Shown here piece by piece: positions 35,035 through 43,926 of a stretch of 64,000 nucleotides of DNA (position 1 is the first letter of the stretch; every line of letters begins with the position of its first letter). Source of the DNA: Streptomyces sp. DSM 15324 (lineage in GTDB: Bacteria; Actinomycetota; Actinomycetes; Streptomycetales; Streptomycetaceae); assembly GCF_001514285.1 (NCBI RefSeq), contig NZ_KQ949024.1, forward strand, positions 710,700 through 774,699. The letters are read 5' to 3'. The notes beneath the pieces were generated by a model, which saw only the letters and a program-made list of their open reading frames with translations, had not been told where the DNA came from and made no database searches. Position numbers and translations under genes: made by a program.

Positions 35035-36297
35035 TCACGCCCGAGCGGTCTCCTGTGAAGTCTGCGTCCGTCGCAGGAGAGGCAGCAGTCCGATCGCCAC
35101 GACCGCCGAGGCGAAGCCGAGGCTGCTCACGGCGGTGGTGCGGAGACCGGTGGCGGACTCCATGGCCATCAGGGTGAACGGGCAGAGGAACTGGCCGAGG
35201 AAGAACGACGCGATCCACAGGCCGGTGACGCGGCCGCGGTTGGCGTACTCCAGCTTCGACGTCGCCCAGGTGAGCAGTGAGGGCAACAAGAAACCGGTGC
35301 CGATGCAGTTGAGGAACGTGCCGAAGATCAGGACCGCCACGTTGTGGGCCAAGCCGATCATCACAAACCCCGCCCCGCACAAGGCGAAGATCGCGGGCAG
35401 CCTGCGCTCCGACCTGCCGATCATGGAGGCGAAGATGACACTCCCGCAGACGGTACCCGCGCTTGCGATCGCCGTGACCATGCCGATGAGGCCGCTTGAC
35501 TCTATGCCCAGGCCATTCATCAGATACGCCGTTTCCACCGGGACGGTGTAGAACACGATGCCACCGAAAACCGAGAGCACGCAGACGCCCGCCAGCCGGA
35601 GGGACGAGGCCGGCCGCCGCGCGACGTCGAGCGCCTCCTCCACGGCACGATTCGATCTGACGGCCCTCGACCCGGACTTGGGCAGGAACGCAGCCATCGC
35701 GGGGGCAAGGAGCAGCCCGACGGCGTAGAGCCGGAACGGGCCATGCCAGTCCGAGGCACCCATGGCGCCGCCGAGGATGATGAAGACGGTGGCCGAGACG
35801 GTGGCACACACGGTCTGCAGGGCCAGGTACTGGTCGCGCGCTCGGCCCTGGTAGTGATCGCCGATCATCGTCGTGCAGGCGGTCATGATGAATGCCTCCG
35901 TGACACCGAGCAGGGCTCGGCCGGCCACAACGGCATGAAGCGAGTCCAGCCACAGGGGGGCGGTGCCGAACAGCGCGTACAGAAGCGTCGCGACCACCAA
36001 CAGGCGTTTGCGCCCGAAGCGGTCGATCATGACACCCGCGAGGGGAGCGAACAGGGCGAGCGTGAGCGCGGGAACCGTGAGGATCATCGGGACCAGCGCG
36101 TCCGCGTCGGGTACCGTACCGAACCTCTCCTGCAGCTTCGTCAGCATCGGCGCAAGCAGCACCGAGCCGAGGACCGTCAGACAGCTGCCGAGCATCAGGA
36201 GCGTCACGGGCACACGGCTCCCGGCCTCAGGCACGGGCGCGGTGCTTTGCGCCACGAGATCGTCGGCGGGTACGGGCGGCGGAGCGAATCCAGGCAT
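35035..36297 (-). CDS. MFS transporter
   Basis: 420 residues with ~12 hydrophobic helices. Loop 2-3 signature GVMIDRFGRKRLLVVAT and a second RGRVTGLWIA between helices 10 and 11. It is a close paralogue of the MFS gene at 46151: both share TLLMLGSCL-like helix 1, LYALFGTAPLW, FYTVPVE and VNCxGTGxLLP motifs. The pair brackets the right half of the catabolic island. Likely moves an aromatic acid or pathway metabolite across the membrane. Promoter region 36298-36420 has an imperfect inverted repeat GGCGTG...CACGCC. Confidence 0.9.
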   Translation of the reverse strand: MPGFAPPPVPADDLVAQSTAPVPEAGSRVPVTLLMLGSCLTVLGSVLLAPMLTKLQERFGTVPDADALVPMILTVPALTLALFAPLAGVMIDRFGRKRLLVVATLLYALFGTAPLWLDSLHAVVAGRALLGVTEAFIMTACTTMIGDHYQGRARDQYLALQTVCATVSATVFIILGGAMGASDWHGPFRLYAVGLLLAPAMAAFLPKSGSRAVRSNRAVEEALDVARRPASSLRLAGVCVLSVFGGIVFYTVPVETAYLMNGLGIESSGLIGMVTAIASAGTVCGSVIFASMIGRSERRLPAIFALCGAGFVMIGLAHNVAVLIFGTFLNCIGTGFLLPSLLTWATSKLEYANRGRVTGLWIASFFLGQFLCPFTLMAMESATGLRTTAVSSLGFASAVVAIGLLPLLRRTQTSQETARA

Positions 36298-36385
36298 GCG
36301 AGGTCTCCACGAAGGCGCTCACCAAGGCGCCCAGTGGGGTACCGCCGTGGCCGTGCCAAGAAAAGTGGTATCAGGGCGTGCATGA

Positions 36386-36620
36386 CTATGGGGCAAAATG
36401 CATGTCACGCCTACCCTTTGACTCATTTGGCTCACCTATGACGGACATCCACCTCGTGAATTTCCCGACGCCTGCCCCGCAGGCCCCGACTCCCTTCCCC
36501 GGCAGCCCGGCGATGCTTCCGCGCAGCGCGAGCAGGGTCACCGCGATAAGGACCTGCCCAACCGACGAGCCCATGTTCGCCACGGCCCCGTACAGCGCTG
36601 AAGCCCTGTACGCGGGGCAG
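36386..36620 (-). pseudogene. possible C-terminal fragment of an MFS transporter
   Basis: The minus strand reads ALYGAVANMGSSVGQVLIAV then TLLALRGSIAGLPGK, which resembles a late transmembrane helix pair of drug-exporter MFS proteins (YGxxxNxGxSxGQ). There is no start and the rest does not match. The 460-base gap 36298-36758 contains nothing else recognisable. Confidence 0.3.
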
Positions 36621-36758
36621 CAGGATCAGCAGAGGCCGAGCCGGTCCCCCCACGCCGGCGAAGACGGGTCGAGGACACCGCGCCGTACGAAGCGAAGTCG
36701 AACCACTCCCCCGGGCGGGCAGTAATCGTGGTCCCTGCCCGCCCGACGCGTCCATGGT

Positions 36759-37418
36759 TCACGGCTTCCGGATGAGAGGTGCATGCGTGCGGGCGGCGAT
36801 GTACTCGGCGGTGACATCCGGCGCGCATTCCACGAGAGCGAGGCCCCCGGGTGTGACGTCGAGGACGCCGAGGTCGGTGATGATGCGGTGGACGCACCGT
36901 TCGCCGGTGAGCGGCAGGGTGCATTCGGTGAGGATCTTGGGGCTGCCGTCCTTGGCGGTGTGTTCCATCAGGACGATGACGCGGCGCGCGCCGTGGACGA
37001 GGTCCATCGCGCCGCCCATGCCCTTGACCATCTTGCCCGGGATCATCCAGTTGGCCAGGTCGCCTGCGGCGGAGACCTGCATCGCGCCGAGCACGGCAGT
37101 GTCGATGTGGCCGCCCCGGATCATGCCGAAGGACAGGGCCGAGTCGAAGAAGGAGGCCCCGGGCAGCACCGTGACGGTCTCCTTGCCCGCGTTGATCAGG
37201 TCGGGGTCGACCTCGGCCTCGGTCGGGTACGGGCCTGTGCCCAGGATGCCGTTCTCGGAGTGCAGGACCACATGGACGTCCGGGGGCAGGTGGCCGGGGA
37301 TGAGGGTCGGCAGGCCGATACCGAGGTTGACGTAGGAGCCGTCGGTGAGTTCGGCGGCGGCGCGGGCGGCCATCTGCTCCCGGGTCCAGCCCAGCTGCGT
37401 TCCGAAGGTGGTGCTCAT
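36759..37418 (-). CDS. 3-oxoacid/3-oxoadipate CoA-transferase subunit B
   Basis: 219 residues: [37 protein letters not shown], the catalytic glutamate in [11 protein letters not shown], and the [20 protein letters not shown] glycine loop. Beta subunit of family I CoA-transferases (SCOT, PcaJ). With the alpha subunit (stop/start overlap, 37415) it should transfer CoA from succinyl-CoA to a 3-oxoacid; 3-oxoadipate from the hydroxyquinol branch is the natural substrate here. Confidence 0.93.
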   Translation of the reverse strand: MSTTFGTQLGWTREQMAARAAAELTDGSYVNLGIGLPTLIPGHLPPDVHVVLHSENGILGTGPYPTEAEVDPDLINAGKETVTVLPGASFFDSALSFGMIRGGHIDTAVLGAMQVSAAGDLANWMIPGKMVKGMGGAMDLVHGARRVIVLMEHTAKDGSPKILTECTLPLTGERCVHRIITDLGVLDVTPGGLALVECAPDVTAEYIAARTHAPLIRKP

Positions 37419-38197
37419 GCGCGTACGGCCCCTCGTGTCGAAGACGCGGAAAGGGAAAGGTGCTCGATCTGCTTGTCGGCGGCCTCGGTCGGGGTGAGGA
37501 CGACGATCCGCTGGACGAAGATTCCCGGCAGGTGGATTTCGTCCGGACTCAGCGCGCCCGGCTCGACGAGCTCCTCCACCTCGGCGACGGTGATGCTGCC
37601 CGCCATCGCGGCCAGCGGGTTGAAGTTGGCGGCGGACTTACGGAAGACCAGGTTCCCGTGGCGGTCGCCGCGCCAGGCCCGTACGAGGGCGAAGTCGGTG
37701 GTGATGCCGTGCTCCAGGACGTACGTGCGGCCCGCGAAGTCGCGGGTCTCCTTGGGCGGGGAGGCCACCGCGACCGTGCCGTCGGGCCGGTAACGCCAGG
37801 GCAGCCCTCCCCTGGCCACCTGGGTGCCCACCCCTGCCGGGGTGTAGAAGGCGGGGATGCCCGCTCCCCCGGCGCGCAGCCGTTCGGCCAGCGTGCCCTG
37901 CGGCACCAGCTCCACCTCCAGTTCGCCGGACAGGTACTGACGGGCGAACTCCTTGTTCTCGCCCACGTAACTGCCCGTGACTCGGGCGATCCGCCTGTCG
38001 GCCAGCAGGACTCCCAGTCCGCGCCCGTCCACACCGCAGTTGTTGGACACGACCTCCAGGCCGGTGGTGCCCTGGGCGTGGAGTGCCTGGATGAGCACGC
38101 CGGGGATGCCGCTGAGGCCGAAGCCGCCGACGGCCAGCGACGCGCCGTCGGGGATGTCGAGGACCGCCTCGGCGGCGCTCGCGCGGAGCTTGTCCAT
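37415..38197 (-). CDS. 3-oxoacid/3-oxoadipate CoA-transferase subunit A
   Basis: 260 residues from [18 protein letters not shown], alpha subunit: [80 protein letters not shown] and [14 protein letters not shown] lies upstream. Forms the heterotetramer with subunit B encoded next. The remnant SDR gene lies immediately upstream in the same operon. Confidence 0.93.
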   Translation of the reverse strand: MDKLRASAAEAVLDIPDGASLAVGGFGLSGIPGVLIQALHAQGTTGLEVVSNNCGVDGRGLGVLLADRRIARVTGSYVGENKEFARQYLSGELEVELVPQGTLAERLRAGGAGIPAFYTPAGVGTQVARGGLPWRYRPDGTVAVASPPKETRDFAGRTYVLEHGITTDFALVRAWRGDRHGNLVFRKSAANFNPLAAMAGSITVAEVEELVEPGALSPDEIHLPGIFVQRIVVLTPTEAADKQIEHLSLSASSTRGAVRA

Positions 38198-38243
38198 GAG
38201 AGAGAGGGCCTTTCTGTCGTGGCTGTCCTGCGTGGTCGCCGGT

Positions 38244-38508
38244 TCAGGCGTCCGCGCGCGGGACGTCAGAGATCGGCTTGGCGCCGCCGTGCGCGGTGAG
38301 TCCGCCGTCGACCGATGCGTGACGTCGAGACGGCGGCAGCCGGGTGACTCCGAGACGTCGGTGGCGATCACCCGGCGCCCTCGCGGGTCAGCGCCTCGGC
38401 CTCCGCGGCGCCCTGGCCACCGGCCGCGCCCGTGACCACGACGACCCGGTCGAGGAGCCTCCCCCGGCCTGCGGCCGGGAGGTGCCCCCAGGGATGGAGA
38501 TCGGTCAC
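38244..38508 (-). pseudogene. internally deleted SDR gene
   Basis: On the minus strand a GTG at 38508 overlaps the FAH stop (GTGA), followed after a palindromic insert by [20 protein letters not shown] and EALTREGA, a classical SDR N-terminus; a frame change gives [11 protein letters not shown], then the sequence jumps to [17 protein letters not shown], the usual SDR C-terminus, and stops at 38244. About 170 codons with the catalytic Ser/Tyr/Lys are missing, and the length is not a multiple of three. The gene was evidently part of the FAH-to-CoA-transferase operon. Confidence 0.8.
38457..38491. repeat. small palindromic repeat inserted in the SDR remnant
   Basis: CCTCCCCCGGCC, TGC, GGCCGGGAGG followed by TGCCCCCAG: a hairpin-forming unit ending in CGGGAGGTGCCCCCA. 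The same ends flank the insertion inside the cyclase gene at 43377. Confidence 0.75.
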
Positions 38509-39476
38509 GGCCGTTGCCTCGTGCGGCGTCGGGCGACGGGAACGGTCACGGGGTCCGGGCCGGCCACCACGGTGTTGGAGACGGAGCCGATGCCCTCGAC
38601 GGTGAGGGTGACCGTGTCGCCGGGCTTCAGGGGAGGCGGGGACTGCTCACCCCGTACACCCCACAGCTCGGCGAGGCAGCCGCCGTTTCCGCAGGTCCCG
38701 GAACCGAGGACGTCGCCGGGGCGGACGACGGTGCCGCGTGAGGCGTAGGCGGCCATCTCCTCGAAGGTCCAGCTCATGTTGGACAGCAGATCCCTGCCCA
38801 CGACCTCGCCGTTGATCTCGGCGGTGAGCGCCAGGCGCAGGAAGCCGTCCGCGTCGCGGTACTTCCCCAACTCGTCGGCGGTGACCAGGTAAGGACCCAG
38901 CGTGGTGGCGGTGTCCTTGCCCTTGCAGGGGCCGAGGCCGACCTTCATCTCGGCGGACTGCAGGTCGCGGGCCGACCAGTCGTTGAAGACGGTGTAGCCG
39001 ACGATGTGGTCGCGGGCCTGCTCGGGCGTGAGGTCGCGGCCCTCCTTTCCGATCACGGCGGCGACCTCCAGCTCGAAGTCGAGCACGCTCGACCCCGGCG
39101 GCATGGGGATGTCGTCGTGCGGCCCGTACATCGCGTAGGGGTTGCCGAAGTAGAACGTCGGGGCCGCGTACCACCGCTCCGGTACTCCGGAAGCCCCGTC
39201 CACGGACCGCCGTACGCCCTCGACGTGTTCCTCGAAGGTGACGAAGTCCCGCACGGTGGGCGGCTGGAGCGGCACCAGCAGTCGTACGTCAGAGATGTGG
39301 GGGCCGGCCGGGACGTCGAGGGTCGCGGAGCCCGCGTCGAGCAGTTCGGGCAGGCCGCCGCCCTCGGCGAGCAGGCCGGTCAGCGAGCTGACGCCGGGCA
39401 GAGGGTGGAGCGTGCCGTCCTCTGCGACGACGGCCACGTGGCGTCGGTTGCGGTACTCGTACGCGGCGAAACGCAT
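38505..39476 (-). CDS. fumarylacetoacetate hydrolase family protein
   Basis: 323 residues from [15 protein letters not shown] with AGGAA upstream. FAH C-terminal fold: [18 protein letters not shown], metal-binding [20 protein letters not shown] (E-x-E) and [16 protein letters not shown], then [10 protein letters not shown] and [14 protein letters not shown]. Subfamily members hydrolyse acylpyruvates or fumarylacetoacetate. With the extradiol dioxygenase upstream it probably processes the ring-cleavage product. Confidence 0.9.
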   Translation of the reverse strand: MRFAAYEYRNRRHVAVVAEDGTLHPLPGVSSLTGLLAEGGGLPELLDAGSATLDVPAGPHISDVRLLVPLQPPTVRDFVTFEEHVEGVRRSVDGASGVPERWYAAPTFYFGNPYAMYGPHDDIPMPPGSSVLDFELEVAAVIGKEGRDLTPEQARDHIVGYTVFNDWSARDLQSAEMKVGLGPCKGKDTATTLGPYLVTADELGKYRDADGFLRLALTAEINGEVVGRDLLSNMSWTFEEMAAYASRGTVVRPGDVLGSGTCGNGGCLAELWGVRGEQSPPPLKPGDTVTLTVEGIGSVSNTVVAGPDPVTVPVARRRTRQRP

Positions 39477-39590
39477 GGCAGTTCCTGTCGGCTGTCGGCG
39501 TGAGGGGTGGCACGAAGGCCGGGGGCGCGGCATGGGAGTCAGGGCAGTTGACAGGGCAACCGCGCCCCCGGGGACTGAAGGCTCCGCCGA

Positions 39591-40529
39591 TCAGACCGGC
39601 GGAGCGACGAAGACGCCGCGGTCGACGTCGTTGAAGGACTCCTTCGTCACCAGTTCGTTCATGGGGTTGGCGGTGCCCCACTGGTCGGTGACCTCGGGCT
39701 GGGAGAAGTCGTAGACGTGCGGGTGCCAGGTGTCCTCGTCCAGCAGCTCCAACTCCGTCGTGTACTCCACCGTGTTGCCGTGCGGGTCGAGGAAGTAGGT
39801 GAAGGTGTTGTCGCCCGCCATGTGCCGGCCCGGCCCCCAGATCTTGCGGGCGCCGGAACGGATGACACGGCCGGAGCCTCGCATGTACTCGTCGATTCCG
39901 CGCATCTCGAAGGAGATGTGGTGCAGCGAGGCGTGCGGGCCCTTGGCGATGGCCATGGAGTGGTGCTGGTTGCTGATCCGCATGAAGTGCATGACGTCGC
40001 CGATATGCGGATGGCCGAGCGTGTCGGACAGCCGGAAGCCGAGGTGCTGCTCGTACCACGCCTTGGTCTTGTCCAGATCCGGCGAGTTGAGGACCACGTG
40101 CGACAGCTTGACCGGGATCGACTCCTTCTCCTCGATCTTGCGGTGCTGCCGCACCTCGACGTCGGCCGAGACCTCGATGGTGCGCCCGTCGACGTCGAAG
40201 AAGCGGAAGCCATAACCGCCGCCGGGTGTGTCCACCTTGCCCGGCTGGTGGATCAGCTGGACGCCCCCGGCGAGGAGTTGCTCGGCGAGCGTGTCCACGT
40301 CGGCCGGGCTCGCGGCACCGTAGGACACGAGGTCGAGACGCTTCTCCTCGGCCTTGCGCAGCCGGACGACGTACTGCTCCGGGCTGCCCTCGGCGGCCAG
40401 GAAGGAGATGCCGGAGTCCTCGGCGACCTTGGTCAGGCCCCAGACTCCGGCGTAGAAGTCGAGTTGCCTGTCGTAGTCCGGCACGGCGAGGTCGACGTGG
40501 CGCAGGTGGGTGAGCAGGCGGTTGTTCAT
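39591..40529 (-). CDS. type I extradiol ring-cleavage dioxygenase (VOC fold)
   Basis: 312 residues, two VOC modules. The N-module (HVDLAVPDYDRQLDFYAGVW) is degenerate; the C-module holds the iron site: His144 (LSHVVLNSPD), His204 (SLHHISFEM) and Glu255 (GNTVEYTTELE). It should cleave a catecholic ring meta to the hydroxyls. The partner enzymes around it (amidohydrolase, FAD monooxygenase, FAH proteins) suggest a carboxylated or hydroxylated catechol substrate, not yet identifiable. Confidence 0.9.
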   Translation of the reverse strand: MNNRLLTHLRHVDLAVPDYDRQLDFYAGVWGLTKVAEDSGISFLAAEGSPEQYVVRLRKAEEKRLDLVSYGAASPADVDTLAEQLLAGGVQLIHQPGKVDTPGGGYGFRFFDVDGRTIEVSADVEVRQHRKIEEKESIPVKLSHVVLNSPDLDKTKAWYEQHLGFRLSDTLGHPHIGDVMHFMRISNQHHSMAIAKGPHASLHHISFEMRGIDEYMRGSGRVIRSGARKIWGPGRHMAGDNTFTYFLDPHGNTVEYTTELELLDEDTWHPHVYDFSQPEVTDQWGTANPMNELVTKESFNDVDRGVFVAPPV

Positions 40530-40540
40530 GGGGGGGCTCC

Positions 40541-41581
40541 TCAGACGAGGTTGAGCAGAGCGGCGGCGTTTCCGCCGCGGACGGAGTGGAAGTCGGGGTC
40601 GGGCAGGTCCGCGGCGCGCAGCGCGCCGAGCGGGTCGTCGGTGCCCATGTCGAAGGGGAAGTCGGAGCCGAGCAGGACGCGTTCCGGGCCGACCGCTCGC
40701 AGCAGCTCCCGCAGCACCTGAGGGTCGTGGGCGAGGGAGTCGAAGTACAGCTGCTTCAGATAGCTGCTCGGTTCCCGCTCACAGCCCCGGGCGTCGGGAC
40801 GGGCCCGCCAGGCGTGGTCGGAGCGGCCGATGTGGGTGGGCAGGTAGCCGCCGCCGTGCGCCGCGATCAGCTTCAGGCCCGGGTGGCGGTCCAGGACACC
40901 GGAGAAGATCAGGTGGGAGAGGGCGACAGCGTTCTCGGTGGGCTGGCCGACGGTGTTGGACAGGTACCACTGGTCCAGCCGCTCGTCCAGGGAGCAGCCG
41001 AACGGGTGCAGGAAGACCAGGGCGCCCGTCTCCTCCGCACGGGACCAGAAGGCTTCGTACGCCGGGTCCGACAGTTCGCGGCCGGGCCCCTCCTGCCCGA
41101 TGGCGGGCGAGGAGGGAGCGTGCGAGGAGATCTCCACGCCCCTCAGCCCTTGATCCAGGGCGTGGTCGAGCAGGCCGACCGCGAGGTCGGGGTGCTGGAG
41201 CGGGACCAGGCCCAGGCCGTGCAGGCGGTCGGGAGCCTGCGCACAGTGTGCGGCGGTGCCCTCGTTGGCCAGTCGGCAGACCTTCTCGGCCAGTTGGGGC
41301 TCGGCCCAGTAGTGATAGTGGGACGGCGAGGGGCTGACCAGCTGGATGTCGACGCCCTGCGCGTCCATGGCCGTCAGGCGCACCGCGGCGTCCGTCAGCT
41401 TCGGCACACGCGCGCCGACCATCGGACCGTTCACCGCCAGGGCCGCCGGGCCGTTGCGGCGCGCGTCGAGGGCGCGGGCCTCGGCGAGACCGGGATGACC
41501 GGCGACGGCCTCCTCGATCTCCGGGAGCAGGACGTGCGCGTGGACGTCGATGGTCGGCGCGGAGGATGTGGTGGTGGTCAC
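40541..41581 (-). CDS. amidohydrolase family decarboxylase (ACMSD-like)
   Basis: 346 residues from GTG, overlapping the upstream FAD monooxygenase stop (GTGA). TIM-barrel metal site: IDVHAHVLLPE (His14, His16), a later His in FLHPFGCS, AAHGGGYLPTHIGR and the Asp of LLGSDFPFD. Best fits the ACMSD/resorcylate decarboxylase branch, which removes a carboxylate from aromatic or muconate semialdehyde acids without a redox cofactor. A gamma-resorcylate-type role would connect it with the hydroxyquinol half of the island, but ACMSD-type chemistry after extradiol cleavage is equally possible. Confidence 0.85.
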   Translation of the reverse strand: MTTTTSSAPTIDVHAHVLLPEIEEAVAGHPGLAEARALDARRNGPAALAVNGPMVGARVPKLTDAAVRLTAMDAQGVDIQLVSPSPSHYHYWAEPQLAEKVCRLANEGTAAHCAQAPDRLHGLGLVPLQHPDLAVGLLDHALDQGLRGVEISSHAPSSPAIGQEGPGRELSDPAYEAFWSRAEETGALVFLHPFGCSLDERLDQWYLSNTVGQPTENAVALSHLIFSGVLDRHPGLKLIAAHGGGYLPTHIGRSDHAWRARPDARGCEREPSSYLKQLYFDSLAHDPQVLRELLRAVGPERVLLGSDFPFDMGTDDPLGALRAADLPDPDFHSVRGGNAAALLNLV

Positions 41582-42753
41582 GGGCGCTCCTTGAGGAGGT
41601 TCATGGTGCGGCCGACCAGCCCGGCCATGTCGGCGTCGCGCACACCGTCCAGCTGCCACTGGCCGATCTGCAGGGACGCCTCGACGACGGTGCGCACCCG
41701 GGGAATGCGGCGGTCGTGGTAGGCCTGGAGCAGCCCGTCGTTCCAGTCCCGGCCGTCGGCCACGGCCCCGCTGAGCAGCTCGGCGAGGACGAGGGCGTCC
41801 TCCAGGGACATGGCCGCGCCCTGGGCCATGGTGGGCGGGCAGCAGTGGGCGGCGTCGCCGATGAGCACGACCCGGCCCCGGTGCCAGGAGTCCTCGACCA
41901 GCAGGCGGTCGAACCAGGTGTAGTTGACCTTCTTCGGGTCGGTGATGTGCTCGGTGATCTCCGGCCAGACCCCGCCGTAGCTCGTCGCCAGGCGGCGCAT
42001 CTCGTCGGCGTAGGTGGCCGGATCGATGGAGGCGCGGTCGCGGCACCCTTCGACGACGTACGCGTAGATGGTGTTCTCGCTGGTGGGGCAGTAGCCGGCG
42101 ATGTAGGCGGGGCCGCCGTAGGCGAGGTCGGTGCGCGTCACGCTCTCGGGCCGCGGGGCGGCGATGCGCCAGATGGCCATGCCGGTCGGCTCGGGTTTGT
42201 CCGTGATGCCGATCGCGGCGCGGGTGGCGGAGTTGACTCCGTCGGCGCCGATCACCAGGTCGTAGCGGCCCTCGCTGCCGTCGCTGAAGCGCACCGACAC
42301 GCCGTCGGCGTCCTGCTCCAGCGCTTCGGCGGTGGTGCCGAGGCGAACGCCGGCGCCGGAGGCGCGGACCGTGTCGATGAGAATCCGCTGCAGCTGGGGG
42401 CGCTGCATGCCGAGGGTGGCGGGCAGGTCCTCGCCGCCGGTCTGGATGTCCTCGGCAACGAACAGGACGGTGCCGTCGGGGGTGGTCACGCCCAGCGAGC
42501 CGAAGGCGTATCCGGAGGCTTTCACCTGTTCCCACACGCCCAGCTCGCGCAGGACCCGCAGGGCGTTGCCCTGGAGGGTGATGCCGGAGCCGGTGGTGGC
42601 GTTCCAGTCCGGCTTGGCCTCGATCAGGTCGACGGCGATGCCGGCGCGGCGCAGCAGGATGGTGACGGCGTTGCCTGAGGCGCCCCCGCCGATGACCAGG
42701 ACGGTGGGTGTGCCTCCGGCCGGAGGCTGGGAGAGAGTGCGGCTGTCAGCCAT
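41578..42753 (-). CDS. FAD-dependent aromatic monooxygenase
   Basis: 391 residues from MADSRTLSQPPAGG with GGGAGG upstream. FAD-binding VLVIGGGASGNAVTILLRRA, the central DLVIGADGVNSATR (DG motif) and VVLIGDAAHCCPPTMAQGAA (GD motif). Class A flavoprotein hydroxylase like salicylate or 6-hydroxynicotinate hydroxylase. It should hydroxylate (and perhaps decarboxylate) the ring before extradiol cleavage. Unlike the fragment at 27941 it is full length. Confidence 0.92.
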   Translation of the reverse strand: MADSRTLSQPPAGGTPTVLVIGGGASGNAVTILLRRAGIAVDLIEAKPDWNATTGSGITLQGNALRVLRELGVWEQVKASGYAFGSLGVTTPDGTVLFVAEDIQTGGEDLPATLGMQRPQLQRILIDTVRASGAGVRLGTTAEALEQDADGVSVRFSDGSEGRYDLVIGADGVNSATRAAIGITDKPEPTGMAIWRIAAPRPESVTRTDLAYGGPAYIAGYCPTSENTIYAYVVEGCRDRASIDPATYADEMRRLATSYGGVWPEITEHITDPKKVNYTWFDRLLVEDSWHRGRVVLIGDAAHCCPPTMAQGAAMSLEDALVLAELLSGAVADGRDWNDGLLQAYHDRRIPRVRTVVEASLQIGQWQLDGVRDADMAGLVGRTMNLLKERP

Positions 42754-42927
42754 GTCGGGGATTCCTCCCGGGGTTGGGCCGCACGACGTCGGGCGGCGGG
42801 GGCTGCGGCTCGCCCGCTGCGAGTGCGGGCCAGAGGTGGGGACGGTCACCCGGCGAAGCGGGTGGAGCGGTGGGGGCCGGATGCGCCGCTGCTGTCCGGG
42901 GAACGGCGCATCCGGCAGTAGTGCGGG

Positions 42928-43926
42928 TTACTTGACGGCGATCGGGTTGACCGGGGAGCCGACGGCTCCGGTGATGGGGAGGGGAGCGGCGGTGAGCCAG
43001 AACTCGTACACGCCGTCGTCGGCGCAGTCGGCGGCGAGTGCGTCGAGGTCCCACATCTCGCCGATCAGCAGGCCCATGTTGGGGATGACGACCTGGTGCA
43101 GCGGTTGGAAGGCGTTGTCGAACTCGTTGGGGCGGACCTCGAAACCCCAGGTGTCGGTGGCGATGGCGGCGATCTCGGTGCCGTGCAGCCAGCCGGCGGT
43201 GGTGAACGACAGGCCGGGCGCGGGGCCGCCCGCGTAGTCGCCCCAGCCTCCCCGCCGGGCGCGGGCGAGATGTCCGGTACGGACGAGGACGATGTCGCCG
43301 GTGCCGACGGTCACCCCATGGGCCTCGGCGGTCTGCTCGAGGTGCTCCTCGGTGATGGCGAACCCGTCGGGCAGCTCTCCCCCACTCTCGGCTCCGCTCG
43401 AGCGGGAGGTGCCCCCACCCGTGCCGACGACCAGGCCCACGTCGAGCAGCACGCCGCGTCCCGCGACGTACGGCGCCATGTGCTCGATGCCGGTGACAAG
43501 GTCTCCGTCGGAGGTGACCACCTGCTCGGCGGCCCGTCCGTTCCACGCCTTGCCGTGGTCGAAGATGTGCCCGAGGCCGTCCCACTGGGTGGAGCACTGC
43601 AGCGGCATCGCGATCACGTCGTCCGCGCCGCCGATGCCGTGCGGGAAACCTTGGTTGCCGAGGGCCGCGTCGGTCCCCGTGTCGAGCATGGTGTGCACCG
43701 GGTTGGTCCGCCGGCGCCAGCCCTTCTGCGGGCCGTTCATGTCGAACCGCTGCGACAGCGAGAAGCTCACGCCGCGGCGCACGAGCGCCGCGCCCTCGCG
43801 CCGCTTGGCCTCGTCGAGGAAGTTCAGCGTGCCGAGCACGTCGTCCTCACCCCAACGCCCCCAGTTGGAGTACGCCTTGGCGGCCTCGGCTATCGCGCCC
43901 TCCGGGTCGCGGCGGTCCAGGCTCAT
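42928..43926 (-). CDS. cyclase family protein (kynurenine formamidase-like fold)
   Basis: 332 residues. Family metal site STQWDGLGHIFDHGKAWNG, a variant of the HxGTHxDxPxH signature typical of this larger subgroup, followed by the TGDIVLVRTGHLAR strand and ATDTWGFEVRP. Members hydrolyse amides or lactones, or cyclise. Between GLVVGT and ELPDGFAITEEHLEQ the sequence GGGTSRSSGAESGG is extra: it is encoded by a 42-bp palindromic insertion that keeps the frame. Start overlaps the stop of the FAH gene upstream. Confidence 0.88.
   Translation of the reverse strand: MSLDRRDPEGAIAEAAKAYSNWGRWGEDDVLGTLNFLDEAKRREGAALVRRGVSFSLSQRFDMNGPQKGWRRRTNPVHTMLDTGTDAALGNQGFPHGIGGADDVIAMPLQCSTQWDGLGHIFDHGKAWNGRAAEQVVTSDGDLVTGIEHMAPYVAGRGVLLDVGLVVGTGGGTSRSSGAESGGELPDGFAITEEHLEQTAEAHGVTVGTGDIVLVRTGHLARARRGGWGDYAGGPAPGLSFTTAGWLHGTEIAAIATDTWGFEVRPNEFDNAFQPLHQVVIPNMGLLIGEMWDLDALAADCADDGVYEFWLTAAPLPITGAVGSPVNPIAVK
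43377..43418. repeat. 42-bp palindromic repeat inside the cyclase gene
   Basis: CTCCCCCACTCTCGGCTCCG then CTCGAGCGGGAGGTGCCCCC AC: the CTCCC and GGGAG arms and an inner CGGCTCCGCTCGAG form a hairpin. Length is exactly 14 codons. The ends match the repeat at 38457-38491, and such units are scattered through Streptomyces genomes. Confidence 0.8.

Noticed and set aside
36378..36725. 115-codon plus-strand frame
   Set aside because: No ribosome site or family; overlaps a better-supported minus-strand MFS-like fragment.
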